A stretch of 64,000 nucleotides of DNA, taken from assembly GCF_002836745.1 (NCBI RefSeq), contig NZ_PJAR01000038.1, positions 1 through 64,000 of the forward strand, read 5' to 3'. Under the pieces are notes generated by a model that did not search any database, had not been told where the DNA came from, and saw only the letters and a program-made list of their open reading frames with translations. The translations under genes and the position numbers were made by a program. This document shows positions 1-8,819 of the stretch, in pieces. The first letter of the stretch is position 1; each line of letters starts with the position of its first letter. This stretch comes from Glaciecola sp. 33A (GTDB lineage Bacteria > Pseudomonadota > Gammaproteobacteria > Enterobacterales > Alteromonadaceae).

Positions 1-138
1 GCCTATTTCCAATCTATCGTATTTTTGGTGATTGTCTTCGTCATATTCACACTCGCTGTGCCAGAGTATGACAGCAAGTATCGGCCCAAATTTGCCTCTA
101 GTAAAAAACACAAAGCTGGTTTGTCTTATTACTGTTAA
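1..138 (+). CDS. C-terminal end of an integral membrane protein (partial)
   Basis: Frame 1 is open from the window edge to a TAA at 136-138 (45 codons). It encodes one very hydrophobic segment (about residues 3-19) followed by a basic, Ser/Lys-rich tail that would lie in the cytoplasm. This is the normal appearance of the end of a transporter. MFS sugar transporters are common next to TonB receptor/tryptophan-halogenase loci in this group, so an MFS protein is the best guess, but 45 residues cannot prove it. The start lies outside the window. Confidence 0.45.
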   Translation, partial: AYFQSIVFLVIVFVIFTLAVPEYDSKYRPKFASSKKHKAGLSYYC

Positions 139-465
139 AATCTGTACGATAGTTATTTTTTATGAATTTCAGCTTTGGCTTACCGAGACTAAATTTGGTT
201 TTTTTCCACTTTACCGCCCAAATATCCCGCTTTAGCGTATTTAACGCCTATTTATTAACCTTTGCGTTACAATTTTCACATAGAATTTTCATCGAGATAT
301 TTTCTAAGTATTTTAAGCTTGTAGATTTTATTTAGGAAAAGAATTTGTCGTGTTATCGCAGTATATGAAGCGCTTAACGTTTTTTGCTGACGCGGGGGTA
401 ATTACCTACACGGCCTTGTAAGTATTTAAACAGTAAGACTAAAAACAAGAAATTTAAGGACACAC
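139..465. other. Intergenic region before the TonB receptor gene
   Basis: 327 AT-rich bases without a convincing gene. A 67-codon open frame at 32-235 overlaps the membrane-protein tail in another frame and looks spurious. The only structured element I see is the palindrome AAGCGCTT at 368-375. The promoter of the downstream receptor gene must lie here, but I cannot place -35/-10 boxes with confidence. Confidence 0.5.
366..377. promoter_or_regulatory. Candidate operator, AAGCGCTT palindrome
   Basis: A perfect 8-bp palindrome (368-375) lies about 90 bp before the receptor start codon. The AGCGCT core recurs at 9620-9625, before the lipoprotein gene that closes the same locus. LacI-family regulators of sugar uptake genes often bind palindromes with a central CG. 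No regulator gene is visible in the locus, so a trans-acting regulator is inferred. Confidence 0.25.
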
Positions 466-3447
466 ATGAAAACTAGAATCTTTACTAAAACTCCTTTGGC
501 GGCTAGCCTGTCATTAATACTTGGTGCCAGTATTATGGCCCCTGGCTTTGCACAGGAATCGCCAGATAATGCAGAAGCAGATGCGACCGAAATTATCGAA
601 ATCACGGGTATCCGTGGCAGCATGATCAAATCCATGGATGTCAAACGCACATCAACTGGTATTGTTGACTCTATAAATGCAGAAGACATCGGAAAATTTC
701 CTGACAGTAACTTAGCGGAGTCACTACAGCGTATCACCGGTATTTCTATTGAACGTTCAAATGGAGAAGGTGCCAAGGTGAGTGCTCGCGGTTTTGGCCC
801 AGATCGAAACCTAGTGATATTGAACGGCCGTCAAATGCCGACTACAACCGGAGAACGTAATTTTGATTTCTCTAATCTAGCGGCAGAGGGTGTCAGCGGT
901 GTAGAAGTCTATAAAACATCCAAAGCAGATATACCCACTGGCGGTATTGGCGCAACGATTAATATTTTAACCACAAAACCGCTGAATAGTCCCGGTATGA
1001 AGGCGACGTTCAGTGTCGAAGCGTTAGATGATGCTACAACCAAAAAAGGTGGATTTACTCCGCAACTATCAGGACTATATTCAAATACCAGTGACGATGG
1101 TAAGTTTGGTATTGCACTTTCAGCCAGTTATTCAGAGCGTGAAAGTGGCAGTCAGCAAGCCCAGACTTCGTTTTTCCGAAGCTTTGCCGGTGATTTTAAC
1201 GATTGGGGCGGCGTACCAAACGATGATTCACAAACTAATCGTTTTGGCGACGGTGATATCTTTTCAGTACCGCAAGCCACCATCTATAAGTTTGAAGAAC
1301 AGCAGCGCAAAAGATCCAATGCTCAGCTAGTGCTGCAGTATAAGCCAATGGATAATCTTACCGCTACAGTAGATTATCTTTATGTACAAAAAGAAAATGA
1401 TACGCAAAGCAACGCTATTTCTGCTTGGTATAATTTCGGTGACACAACCAACGTTTGGTCTGACGGACCGATCGCTTCACCTTTAATATATTCTGAAGAT
1501 CACAACGTTGATCTTGACGCCAATCCTCAGGTTTTACCTGCAGATTTAGCTATTGGTGGTCAAGACTTCAGCGTCAAGGACGATACCAAGTCTCTGGGCT
1601 TAAACCTAGACTGGAAAGTGAATGATAATCTGACTCTTATACTTGACCATCATGAGTCTTCTGCAAATAGCACCCCTAATAGTCCATTAGGCTCTGGTAA
1701 CGAAATGCAGCTGCGCGCTTTAGTTCGCCAAAATACAGCCACTGATTTCACTGGCGAAAGACCGGTACTATCGGTTGTAGGCGGTAACTCAGCTACAGCC
1801 ACAGATTTTCAGATTACCGGGAGCGTATTTACAAACACGAGAAATGCATCTGAAATATCACAAACGCAATTTGGTGGTGAATATGTCTTAGAAGAACACG
1901 GCAGTATCGATTTTGGTATCGCCTTAACTAATTCACAAAATCGGGCACGTATAAAAGGTGTACAGCGTAATAACTGGGGTGGCGAGGGTCCAACTGGTTT
2001 GTTTGACGATTTGTTATTTCCTCGTGATATATTGAGCCAATTTGACAATCTAAGCGGTGGTAATTTTGACGGTTATACTGGGCCTGTTGAGATTTTGAAT
2101 CAATACTTTGAATTTGATTTTGGTGCGGTAAGGGATATCGCAGCAGCCAACTTGAGTGTTCAATCTGCAGCGACAGGAGATTGTGGGAATTCTTTCTGCC
2201 CGTCTACTAATTACGGTACGGATGCAGACCAATATACCAGAGAAGAAATGACCTCGGTTTATGTTCAGTATAATTATGAAGGTGAGATTGGTGATATGTT
2301 CTACGACGTCCACCTTGGCGTACGTTATGAAGAAACAGATATAAAAGCTATTTCTTCAGTACCTGAATTTCTTCCTTCAGCCCTATGGAACGGTGTAACT
2401 GAGGTTGCGCTTGTCGGTACCGGTAACGTGTTATATGGAACGAAAGAAGCCAGCTATGACCATACGCTGCCAAGTATTAACTTTAATTTAAACGTAACTG
2501 AAGATATCATATTGCGTGCCGCTTACAGTGAGACTATCGGACGTCCAAGGTACAATCAGATGATAGGTGGTACTAGATTGGCCGCTAATGCTCGATTTAA
2601 CGGTGGTACTGGTTCTACCGGTAATCCGGCGCTGCTACCTCTTGAGTCTACCAATATCGATTTCTCGGCCGAATGGTATTATGACGAAGGTAGTTACATT
2701 TCTTTGGGATTTTTTACCAAAGATGTTGAAAACGACATTCTAACACTGCCTGTAGACACTCAGTTCAATATACTTAACCCAGCCACTGGTATTTATGTCG
2801 AAGAGGCGCTTGCTGCGGTAGGTACTGACGGTTTAGCACAACGTCAATATATATTTGATACCTATGGTGCAATTGATCCTAATGTTTATTTAGACGAAGG
2901 TAACATTGTTATTGCAGGTAACCCCGCGATAAATGACTTATTAAATTTCAAGGTTGAGACACCATTAAATGTTGATGGCACTACCGGCTATGATGGTATC
3001 GAGTTTGCAGTACAGCATTTGTTCGGCGAATCTGGATTTGGCGGCATAATCAACTATACCGCAACGAATACCGATAATACTCACGATGACTTTATTTTAG
3101 CCCCACAATTGGCTGAATTAGGTATTAGTGATTCTGCTAACGTGGTTGGATTCTATGAAATGGATGGCCTGTCAATACGTATTGCGTACAACTGGCGTGA
3201 TAAATACATTGTATCGTTAGTGCAGGATGGCGGTGCAGGTCCCGGACCTCGTTATATTGAAGAGTATGGCCAGTTAGATTTAACGGTAAGCTACGAAGTA
3301 CCGCAAATCAAAGGCTTAACGATTTACTTGAATGGTATTAATGTAACGGAAGAGAATCTGAGAGTAAGCGGTCGTTCTGAACAGCAGGTGCTTGCGGCTA
3401 TTCAACAAGGAGCTCGTTACTCGTTTGGTGCGCGTTATACTTTCTAG
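466..3447 (+). CDS. TonB-dependent outer-membrane receptor
   Basis: A 993-residue receptor expected to import a ligand (probably an oligosaccharide or other large nutrient) across the outer membrane using TonB energy. The signal peptide covers residues 1-30 and ends AxA-like (GFAQ). A TonB-box-like stretch (EIIEITGIRGS) follows near residues 42-53. The plug domain (about 60-170) carries DIGKFPDSNLAESLQRI, typical of the large proteobacterial sugar-type receptors. The rest forms a beta barrel ending in ARYTF with a terminal Phe, as required for BAM-dependent insertion. A hairpin terminator follows, so the gene is probably a separate transcript from the halogenase genes. The ligand cannot be read from the sequence. 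Confidence 0.93.
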   Translation: MKTRIFTKTPLAASLSLILGASIMAPGFAQESPDNAEADATEIIEITGIRGSMIKSMDVKRTSTGIVDSINAEDIGKFPDSNLAESLQRITGISIERSNGEGAKVSARGFGPDRNLVILNGRQMPTTTGERNFDFSNLAAEGVSGVEVYKTSKADIPTGGIGATINILTTKPLNSPGMKATFSVEALDDATTKKGGFTPQLSGLYSNTSDDGKFGIALSASYSERESGSQQAQTSFFRSFAGDFNDWGGVPNDDSQTNRFGDGDIFSVPQATIYKFEEQQRKRSNAQLVLQYKPMDNLTATVDYLYVQKENDTQSNAISAWYNFGDTTNVWSDGPIASPLIYSEDHNVDLDANPQVLPADLAIGGQDFSVKDDTKSLGLNLDWKVNDNLTLILDHHESSANSTPNSPLGSGNEMQLRALVRQNTATDFTGERPVLSVVGGNSATATDFQITGSVFTNTRNASEISQTQFGGEYVLEEHGSIDFGIALTNSQNRARIKGVQRNNWGGEGPTGLFDDLLFPRDILSQFDNLSGGNFDGYTGPVEILNQYFEFDFGAVRDIAAANLSVQSAATGDCGNSFCPSTNYGTDADQYTREEMTSVYVQYNYEGEIGDMFYDVHLGVRYEETDIKAISSVPEFLPSALWNGVTEVALVGTGNVLYGTKEASYDHTLPSINFNLNVTEDIILRAAYSETIGRPRYNQMIGGTRLAANARFNGGTGSTGNPALLPLESTNIDFSAEWYYDEGSYISLGFFTKDVENDILTLPVDTQFNILNPATGIYVEEALAAVGTDGLAQRQYIFDTYGAIDPNVYLDEGNIVIAGNPAINDLLNFKVETPLNVDGTTGYDGIEFAVQHLFGESGFGGIINYTATNTDNTHDDFILAPQLAELGISDSANVVGFYEMDGLSIRIAYNWRDKYIVSLVQDGGAGPGPRYIEEYGQLDLTVSYEVPQIKGLTIYLNGINVTEENLRVSGRSEQQVLAAIQQGARYSFGARYTF

Positions 3448-3492
3448 TAAGCACACAAACTGTTGACTGTAGTTAACAAATAGCTCAGTAAG

Positions 3493-3530
3493 GCCGCATG
3501 AATTAATCATAATTCATGCGGCTTCTTTTA
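3493..3530 (+). terminator. Rho-independent terminator after the TonB receptor
   Basis: A 13-bp stem (GCCGCATGAATTA pairing with TAATTCATGCGGC), a 4-base loop, then a T-rich tail (TTCTTTTATT). It lies 46 bases after the stop codon. Confidence 0.85.
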
Positions 3531-3786
3531 TTGTTTGCATCAAAATATTTTTCCAAAAGAATCAGAATTACGCTGAAAATTAAAATCTATCTTTTTTCTC
3601 TGTGATCAATACCGTTTTCCAAACCGTTAAAAAGAGTTATGTGATTTTATTGAAAGCTTACGAGGAGCTTGTAGACAGTTACATACAGAGTTGTTAAAAC
3701 CTTTATACACAGTGAGTTGTAATTGTAATGTTGGTTTAGTAATATTTTTGGGTCTTTTTGAAATATAGTTAAAGTCAGGTACGTAA
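3531..3786. other. Intergenic region before the first halogenase gene
   Basis: About 255 bases of AT-rich sequence after the receptor terminator. No RNA gene or repeat seen. It should contain the promoter of the halogenase-SapC-cupin operon. Confidence 0.4.
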
Positions 3787-5340
3787 ATGCACAAGCCCTT
3801 AAGAAAAATAGTCATTGTTGGTGGTGGTTCTGCAGGGTGGTTAACCGCCGGAGTTATTGCCGCAGAGCATTCAATAGATCCTAATGTCGGTATTGAAGTC
3901 ACTCTGATTGAATCAGCAGATGTTGCTCCCATCGGCGTAGGTGAGGGCACATGGCCTACTATGCGCAGCACCCTGAAAAAAATGGGAATTAGTGAAACCG
4001 ATTTTTTGTTGGAATGTGATGCGAGTTTTAAACAAGGTTCAAAATTTTCAAATTGGCATACTAATACCAACGAACATTATTATCATCCATTTACATTACC
4101 GCATGGATTTAATGACACCAACCTTGCGTCATTTTGGCAACCCTATCGGCATCAAGTAACTTTCGCCGACGCAGTAGGTGTGCAAAGTCAGTTAGGTGAA
4201 CATGGCTTGGCGCCTAAACAGATTTCTACTGCGGAATACGACTTCAATGCTAATTATGGTTATCATTTAGATGCGGGTAAGTTTGCGGCCTTGCTGCAAA
4301 AGCATTGCACCACGAAGCTAGCGGTCAAACACATTATCGACCATGTAACGCAGGTTAATAGTGCTCAGAGCGGAGACATCGCTACTATCACCACTAAAAA
4401 TAACGGTGATATTGCTGGTGATTTGTTTATAGACTGCACGGGTACTGCTTCTCTTTTGCTAGCTAAACATTACGCAGTGCCTTTTGTTAGTACAAAGCAT
4501 ATTCTTTTTAATGATTCTGCGTTAGCGGTACATGTGCCTCATCAGGACTCAAACAGTCCGATTGCTTCTTTTACTTGCTCTACCGCGCAATCTGCTGGTT
4601 GGATATGGGATATAGGACTGCCGTCACGCAGAGGCGTTGGGTACACTTATTCCAGCCGGCATATTACTGATGTTGAAGCAGAAAAAGCACTACGTGATTA
4701 CATTACCCCGATAATGGGCGAGAGTGCAGCGAAGTCGACTAAAATCCGCAAAATAGATTTTTCGCCTGGATACAGAGAAAAGTTCTGGCATAAAAACTGT
4801 GTAGCGGTCGGTTTATCTGCTGGCTTTATTGAACCTTTAGAGGCCACCGCATTAGCATTAATAGAGCTTTCTGCAAAAATGATCAGCGAACAGTTACCAG
4901 CGGATCGCGAAGCAATGGACCTTGTAGCCAAACGTTTTAATGCTAAATTTTTACATCGTTGGCTTAATATTGTTGATTTTTTAAAATTACACTATGTCCT
5001 AAGTAACAGAACAGACTCAGCATATTGGCGTGAGATATCTGATGTCGAGCAACTTCCTGATACCTTAAAAGATCAATTACTATTGTGGAAAACTCGGGCT
5101 CCTTATCATTACGATGCTACCCACACAGAGGAAATGTTTCCCCCAGCTAGTTATCAATACATCCTTTATGGTATGGACTTCATTACACAGCCGGTCAACA
5201 CAAAAAGGATGGATGAGTCGAAAAAAGCGCAGGTATTATTTGCTGAAAACGCTAAACACACGAAGCAACTATTATCCTCACTACCCTCGAATCGTGAGTT
5301 AATTAATAAAATCAAACTATATGGCTTACCAAAAATTTAG
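3787..5340 (+). CDS. Tryptophan-halogenase-family flavoprotein (first copy)
   Basis: 517 residues of the flavin-dependent tryptophan halogenase family, which in known members uses FADH2, O2 and halide to chlorinate an aromatic substrate. An FAD-binding GGGSAGW motif lies at residues 12-18. A Lys at residue 82 (SFKQG) aligns with the catalytic Lys of PrnA-type enzymes. The diagnostic WxWxIP motif is altered to WIWDIG (272-277), and the halide/active-site stretch reads FIEPLEATA (347-355) rather than LESTG. The Lys and Glu are thus kept, but other hallmark positions have drifted, so real halogenation is uncertain. It heads a run of same-strand genes next to a TonB receptor, where such proteins are common and their substrate unknown. 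Confidence 0.88.
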   Translation: MHKPLRKIVIVGGGSAGWLTAGVIAAEHSIDPNVGIEVTLIESADVAPIGVGEGTWPTMRSTLKKMGISETDFLLECDASFKQGSKFSNWHTNTNEHYYHPFTLPHGFNDTNLASFWQPYRHQVTFADAVGVQSQLGEHGLAPKQISTAEYDFNANYGYHLDAGKFAALLQKHCTTKLAVKHIIDHVTQVNSAQSGDIATITTKNNGDIAGDLFIDCTGTASLLLAKHYAVPFVSTKHILFNDSALAVHVPHQDSNSPIASFTCSTAQSAGWIWDIGLPSRRGVGYTYSSRHITDVEAEKALRDYITPIMGESAAKSTKIRKIDFSPGYREKFWHKNCVAVGLSAGFIEPLEATALALIELSAKMISEQLPADREAMDLVAKRFNAKFLHRWLNIVDFLKLHYVLSNRTDSAYWREISDVEQLPDTLKDQLLLWKTRAPYHYDATHTEEMFPPASYQYILYGMDFITQPVNTKRMDESKKAQVLFAENAKHTKQLLSSLPSNRELINKIKLYGLPKI

Positions 5341-5405
5341 TCACAATATGTGTTTTAATAAGAAGTAGACTATCACACTGATAAACAATGAAATTTGGAA
5401 TGAAA

Positions 5406-6134
5406 ATGGCAACCACCGTATTACTTAATAGTATCGATCATCAAGATGTAAAAATAATTACCGAACGTTCACAACAATACGGTGATAATCTTTGGTACAG
5501 CCTGACTTTTCCAGCTGAATTTAGAAGTGTACAAGCTTATTACCCTATATTTTTTAACAAAGATGCTAATACTGGCGAATTCTTTTCAGTCGCTATATTT
5601 GGGTTTCAAGACAAAGAAAATCTTTTTCTGACTGATAATAAGTGGGACGCGCCTTATATTCCATTGAGCGTTACCCGACAACCTTTTTTAATTGGTGTGC
5701 AGAAAACCAATGAAGATGGCCAAGACAAAGAGCAAAGAGTATTGCATATTGATATGAGCCACCCTAGAGTTAACCAACAGCACGGCCACGCATTATTTTT
5801 AGAATTCGGTGGTAATACACCTTATCTTGATAGTGTGGCGGATATGCTGGAAGCCATTCATCATGGCATGGTGGATAGTAAAATCTTCATAGACCTGCTA
5901 ATTGAACATGAATTGCTAGAGCCATTCACCTTAGAAATTGAGTTAAATGACAAAACTCAAAACCAAATGTTGGGTTTTTACGTCATTAGTGAAGATAAAG
6001 TCGCTGAGTTGAGTGCTGACACATTAGCGATATTGCATGCAAGAGGTTACTTGCAAGCGATATATATGGCTATCGCGTCTCAATCTAATGTACGTGGGCT
6101 CTTAAATAGAAAAAATATACAACTGGGTCTGTAA
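5406..6134 (+). CDS. SapC family protein
   Basis: SapC-like protein of about 242 residues. The family takes its name from an S-layer-associated locus and has no established biochemical role. It is regularly found between halogenase-like and cupin genes beside TonB receptors. The MATTVLLNSIDHQDVKI start matches the usual family N terminus (VLLN.xDHQD). ATG codons at 5388 and 5400 are also in frame, but only 5406 has a GGA at a suitable distance (5397-5399), so I prefer 5406. No signal peptide or membrane segment is visible, suggesting a cytoplasmic protein. It follows the first halogenase by 65 bases and precedes the cupin gene by 24. Confidence 0.85.
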   Translation: MATTVLLNSIDHQDVKIITERSQQYGDNLWYSLTFPAEFRSVQAYYPIFFNKDANTGEFFSVAIFGFQDKENLFLTDNKWDAPYIPLSVTRQPFLIGVQKTNEDGQDKEQRVLHIDMSHPRVNQQHGHALFLEFGGNTPYLDSVADMLEAIHHGMVDSKIFIDLLIEHELLEPFTLEIELNDKTQNQMLGFYVISEDKVAELSADTLAILHARGYLQAIYMAIASQSNVRGLLNRKNIQLGL

Positions 6135-6158
6135 TATTTCAATCTCATTATTTAAACG

Positions 6159-7184
6159 GTGTTTTTAGTGAAAACGATAATTAAGAAAGTGAAAGAAATT
6201 AATAATTGCCAGCCCGGTGATATTCCTGACTTTGTGTTATCGTCTTCGCAACCGCTCATTCTCAAAGGTTTTGCCAATAAATGGCCGGTCGTCATTGCAG
6301 GAAAAGAGTCACCGCTCAAAGCCGCTGATTATTTGCGTGATTTTTATTCAGATATTCCTATCAATGTGTATTACGGCGAGCCAGAAACTAAAGGCCGGGT
6401 GTTTTATAACGAAAAGATGAATGGTTTTAATTTTTCCAGTTCAAAAGCTAATCTGAATCAGGTACTGGATAAGCTACTAGCACATGCTGATGACCCCGAG
6501 CCTCCTACAATGTACATAGGCTCTACCGAAATTAATAATTGGTTTCCTGGCTACAATGAACAGAATAATGCGTCGATAGACCACCTCGATCCATTAACCA
6601 CTATCTGGATTGGCAATAGGTGCAAAATAGCAGCACATTATGATTTTCCGAATAATTTGGCTTGTTGTGTCGTTGGAAGGCGAAAATTCACATTATTTCC
6701 ACCTGAGCAAATTGCTAACCTATATGTGGGACCTATGGAATTTGCGCCCGGAGGCCAAGATATTAGCCTCGTCGATTTTGAGCAACCTGATCTAGTTAAA
6801 TATCCGAAGTTTGAACAAGCAATGGCTGCAGCTCAGGTGGCTGAATTGGAGCCTGGAGACGCACTTTTTATGCCCAGTATGTGGTGGCATCATGTTGAGG
6901 GCTTAGATGCATTTAATGTGTTAGTCACCCACTGGTGGCGAAATAGTCCGGCTTTTATGGGTCGTCCAAATAATGCACTGATGCTAGCCATGCTGAGTTT
7001 ACGAGATTTACCAAGGGCACAGCGGCAAGCGTGGAAAGCACATTTTGATTATTATATTTTCGATCACGATGAGCAAAATCTGGACCATATTCCTGACCAA
7101 GCAAAAGGTGTATTGGCAAAGCCTCATGATGAATTAGCGGCAAGAAAATTAAGAGCTGACCTATTAAATAAATTAAAACAGTAA
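6159..7184 (+). CDS. Cupin_8 / JmjC-like Fe(II) oxygenase-type protein
   Basis: 341 residues with a JmjC-like double-stranded beta helix. The metal-binding pattern is visible: HYD at 160-162 supplies His and Asp, and HH at 244-245 (WWHHVEGL) supplies the distal His. Family members hydroxylate proteins or small molecules using Fe(II) and 2-oxoglutarate; the target here is unknown. The start is a GTG at 6159, with another in-frame GTG at 6168; no strong ribosome-binding site decides between them. The position between SapC and the second halogenase, on the same strand, suggests a shared pathway. There is no signal peptide. Confidence 0.85.
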   Translation: MFLVKTIIKKVKEINNCQPGDIPDFVLSSSQPLILKGFANKWPVVIAGKESPLKAADYLRDFYSDIPINVYYGEPETKGRVFYNEKMNGFNFSSSKANLNQVLDKLLAHADDPEPPTMYIGSTEINNWFPGYNEQNNASIDHLDPLTTIWIGNRCKIAAHYDFPNNLACCVVGRRKFTLFPPEQIANLYVGPMEFAPGGQDISLVDFEQPDLVKYPKFEQAMAAAQVAELEPGDALFMPSMWWHHVEGLDAFNVLVTHWWRNSPAFMGRPNNALMLAMLSLRDLPRAQRQAWKAHFDYYIFDHDEQNLDHIPDQAKGVLAKPHDELAARKLRADLLNKLKQ

Positions 7185-7245
7185 GTCCTAAACAATAGCT
7201 TAGTCCGTCATATTAAACATTTAGATTAATTACCAAGGTTTTATT

Positions 7246-8745
7246 TTGAAAAAACAACAGAGAAAAATTAAGAAGGTGATTATTGCAGGCGGAGGCACCG
7301 CTGGTTGGATGGCCGCAGCCGCATTATCAAAATTAATTGGTAATAATCTGGACGTGTCCTTGATAGAGTCCGATGAAATACCCACCGTTGGTGTAGGAGA
7401 AGCCACAATTCCTACGTTACATGTTTTTCATCAGCTATTAGGTATTAGCGAACAGGAGTTTATGGCGGCCACTAACGCGACCTTTAAACTGGGTATTTCT
7501 TTTGAAAATTGGCGCGATGTTAGTAAAGACTATATTCATTCTTTTGGCTTTTTAGGACAAGGTTGCTGGGCAGCAGGTTTTCAGCATTTTTGGCTGAAAG
7601 GACGCGAACGCGGTATAGCCTCACAACTTGGTGATTATGTGCCAGAGCATCTAGGTGCTAGAGAAGGTAAGTTCGCTGTGTTAGCTGGACAAGAACTAAA
7701 TCATGCTTATCACCTTGATGCCGGTCTGTATGCTAAATTTTTGAGAAAAATAGCCGAAAAATACCGCACAAAGCGTATTGAAGGTAAGATTGCCAAAGTC
7801 ACTTTGGACGAAGAGTCAGGTTATATTGATTCACTCACCCTTGCTTCAGGTCAGGTCGTCGAAGGCGATTTGTTCATAGACTGTACCGGCTTTAAAGGCT
7901 TGTTAATTGAAGAAGCATTGCACACTGGTTACGATGACTGGAGTCATGTATTACCTTGCGACAGTGCAATTGCGGTACAAACCAACACTGTCGGCAAGCC
8001 TGTACCTTATACGCGAGCAATCGCGCGTGACGCTGGTTGGCAATGGCGTATTCCACTGCAAAATCGAACCGGTAATGGTTTTGTCTTTTGCAGTAAATAT
8101 ATGTCAGACGAGGAAGCCACAAAGACCTTACTAGACAATATCGAAGGCGAGCGTCTAAACGAGCCACGTGTCATCAAATTTAAAACCGGCCAACGCAGAA
8201 AGCACTGGAATAAAAACTGCATAGCAATGGGCCTTTCATCTGGATTTATTGAGCCTTTAGAGTCTACGGGTATTCATTTGTTTCAAAGGGCCATTGTGCG
8301 TTTACTGCTAATGTTTCCGTCACAAGGTATCAAGCAGTCAGACATCGAAGAGTATAATGTTCAAACTAAAGAAGAAGCAGAAAACATCAGAGACTTTATT
8401 ATTCTGCATTATCATTTGACCGAACGCAAAGACACCGCTTTTTGGCGATATTGTAGCAGCATGGATGTGCCTGACAGCCTGAAACATCGGATGAGTTTAT
8501 TTAGAGAAAGTGGCCAAGTTTTTAAAAAATCAGATGAATTGTTTGGTGAAACGTCTTGGATACAAGTGATGATGGGTCAAGGCTTGATGCCAGAGCAATA
8601 TCATCCTATTGTCGATATGATGAGCGACAATGAACTGCGTGATTTCTTAAATAATATTAAATCCAGGGTAAAACGGCAGGTCGAAAACTGGCCTGACAGC
8701 AATGATTTTATCAAGCATTATTGCCCATCGAGCGTTAACACTTAG
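7246..8745 (+). CDS. Tryptophan-halogenase-family flavoprotein (second copy)
   Basis: 499 residues of the flavin-dependent halogenase family, with all hallmarks intact: GGGTAGWMA for FAD binding (15-23), Lys81 (TFKLG) at the catalytic-Lys position, the canonical WQWRIP motif at 265-270, and SGFIEPLESTG (332-342) with the active-site Glu and halide loop. It is better preserved than the upstream copy, so if either enzyme halogenates, this is the likelier one. The start is TTG at 7246, supported by AAGG at 7235-7238 and by absence of an ATG before the FAD motif. A flavin reductase partner is not visible nearby. Confidence 0.9.
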   Translation: MKKQQRKIKKVIIAGGGTAGWMAAAALSKLIGNNLDVSLIESDEIPTVGVGEATIPTLHVFHQLLGISEQEFMAATNATFKLGISFENWRDVSKDYIHSFGFLGQGCWAAGFQHFWLKGRERGIASQLGDYVPEHLGAREGKFAVLAGQELNHAYHLDAGLYAKFLRKIAEKYRTKRIEGKIAKVTLDEESGYIDSLTLASGQVVEGDLFIDCTGFKGLLIEEALHTGYDDWSHVLPCDSAIAVQTNTVGKPVPYTRAIARDAGWQWRIPLQNRTGNGFVFCSKYMSDEEATKTLLDNIEGERLNEPRVIKFKTGQRRKHWNKNCIAMGLSSGFIEPLESTGIHLFQRAIVRLLLMFPSQGIKQSDIEEYNVQTKEEAENIRDFIILHYHLTERKDTAFWRYCSSMDVPDSLKHRMSLFRESGQVFKKSDELFGETSWIQVMMGQGLMPEQYHPIVDMMSDNELRDFLNNIKSRVKRQVENWPDSNDFIKHYCPSSVNT

Positions 8746-8760
8746 CGGTATTCACTATTT

Positions 8761-8800
8761 AACTGGGTGGAGCAAACTGCTGCACCCGGTTACCATTTTA
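8761..8800 (+). terminator. Hairpin between second halogenase and DUF6445 gene
   Basis: 14-bp stem (8761-8774 with 8778-8791), containing one G-G mismatch and one G-T pair, closed by a 3-base loop. Only a short T-rich stretch (CCATTTTATC) follows, and the next start codon is 29 bases on. It could be a partial terminator or attenuator that lowers expression of the last gene, or an mRNA stabiliser. Confidence 0.5.
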
Positions 8801-8819
8801 TCTAGGGTCTGAATAACGC

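Noticed and set aside
32-235. 67-codon open frame at the left edge
   Set aside because: Overlaps in another frame the better-supported membrane-protein tail (1-138), lacks a ribosome-binding site and looks non-coding.
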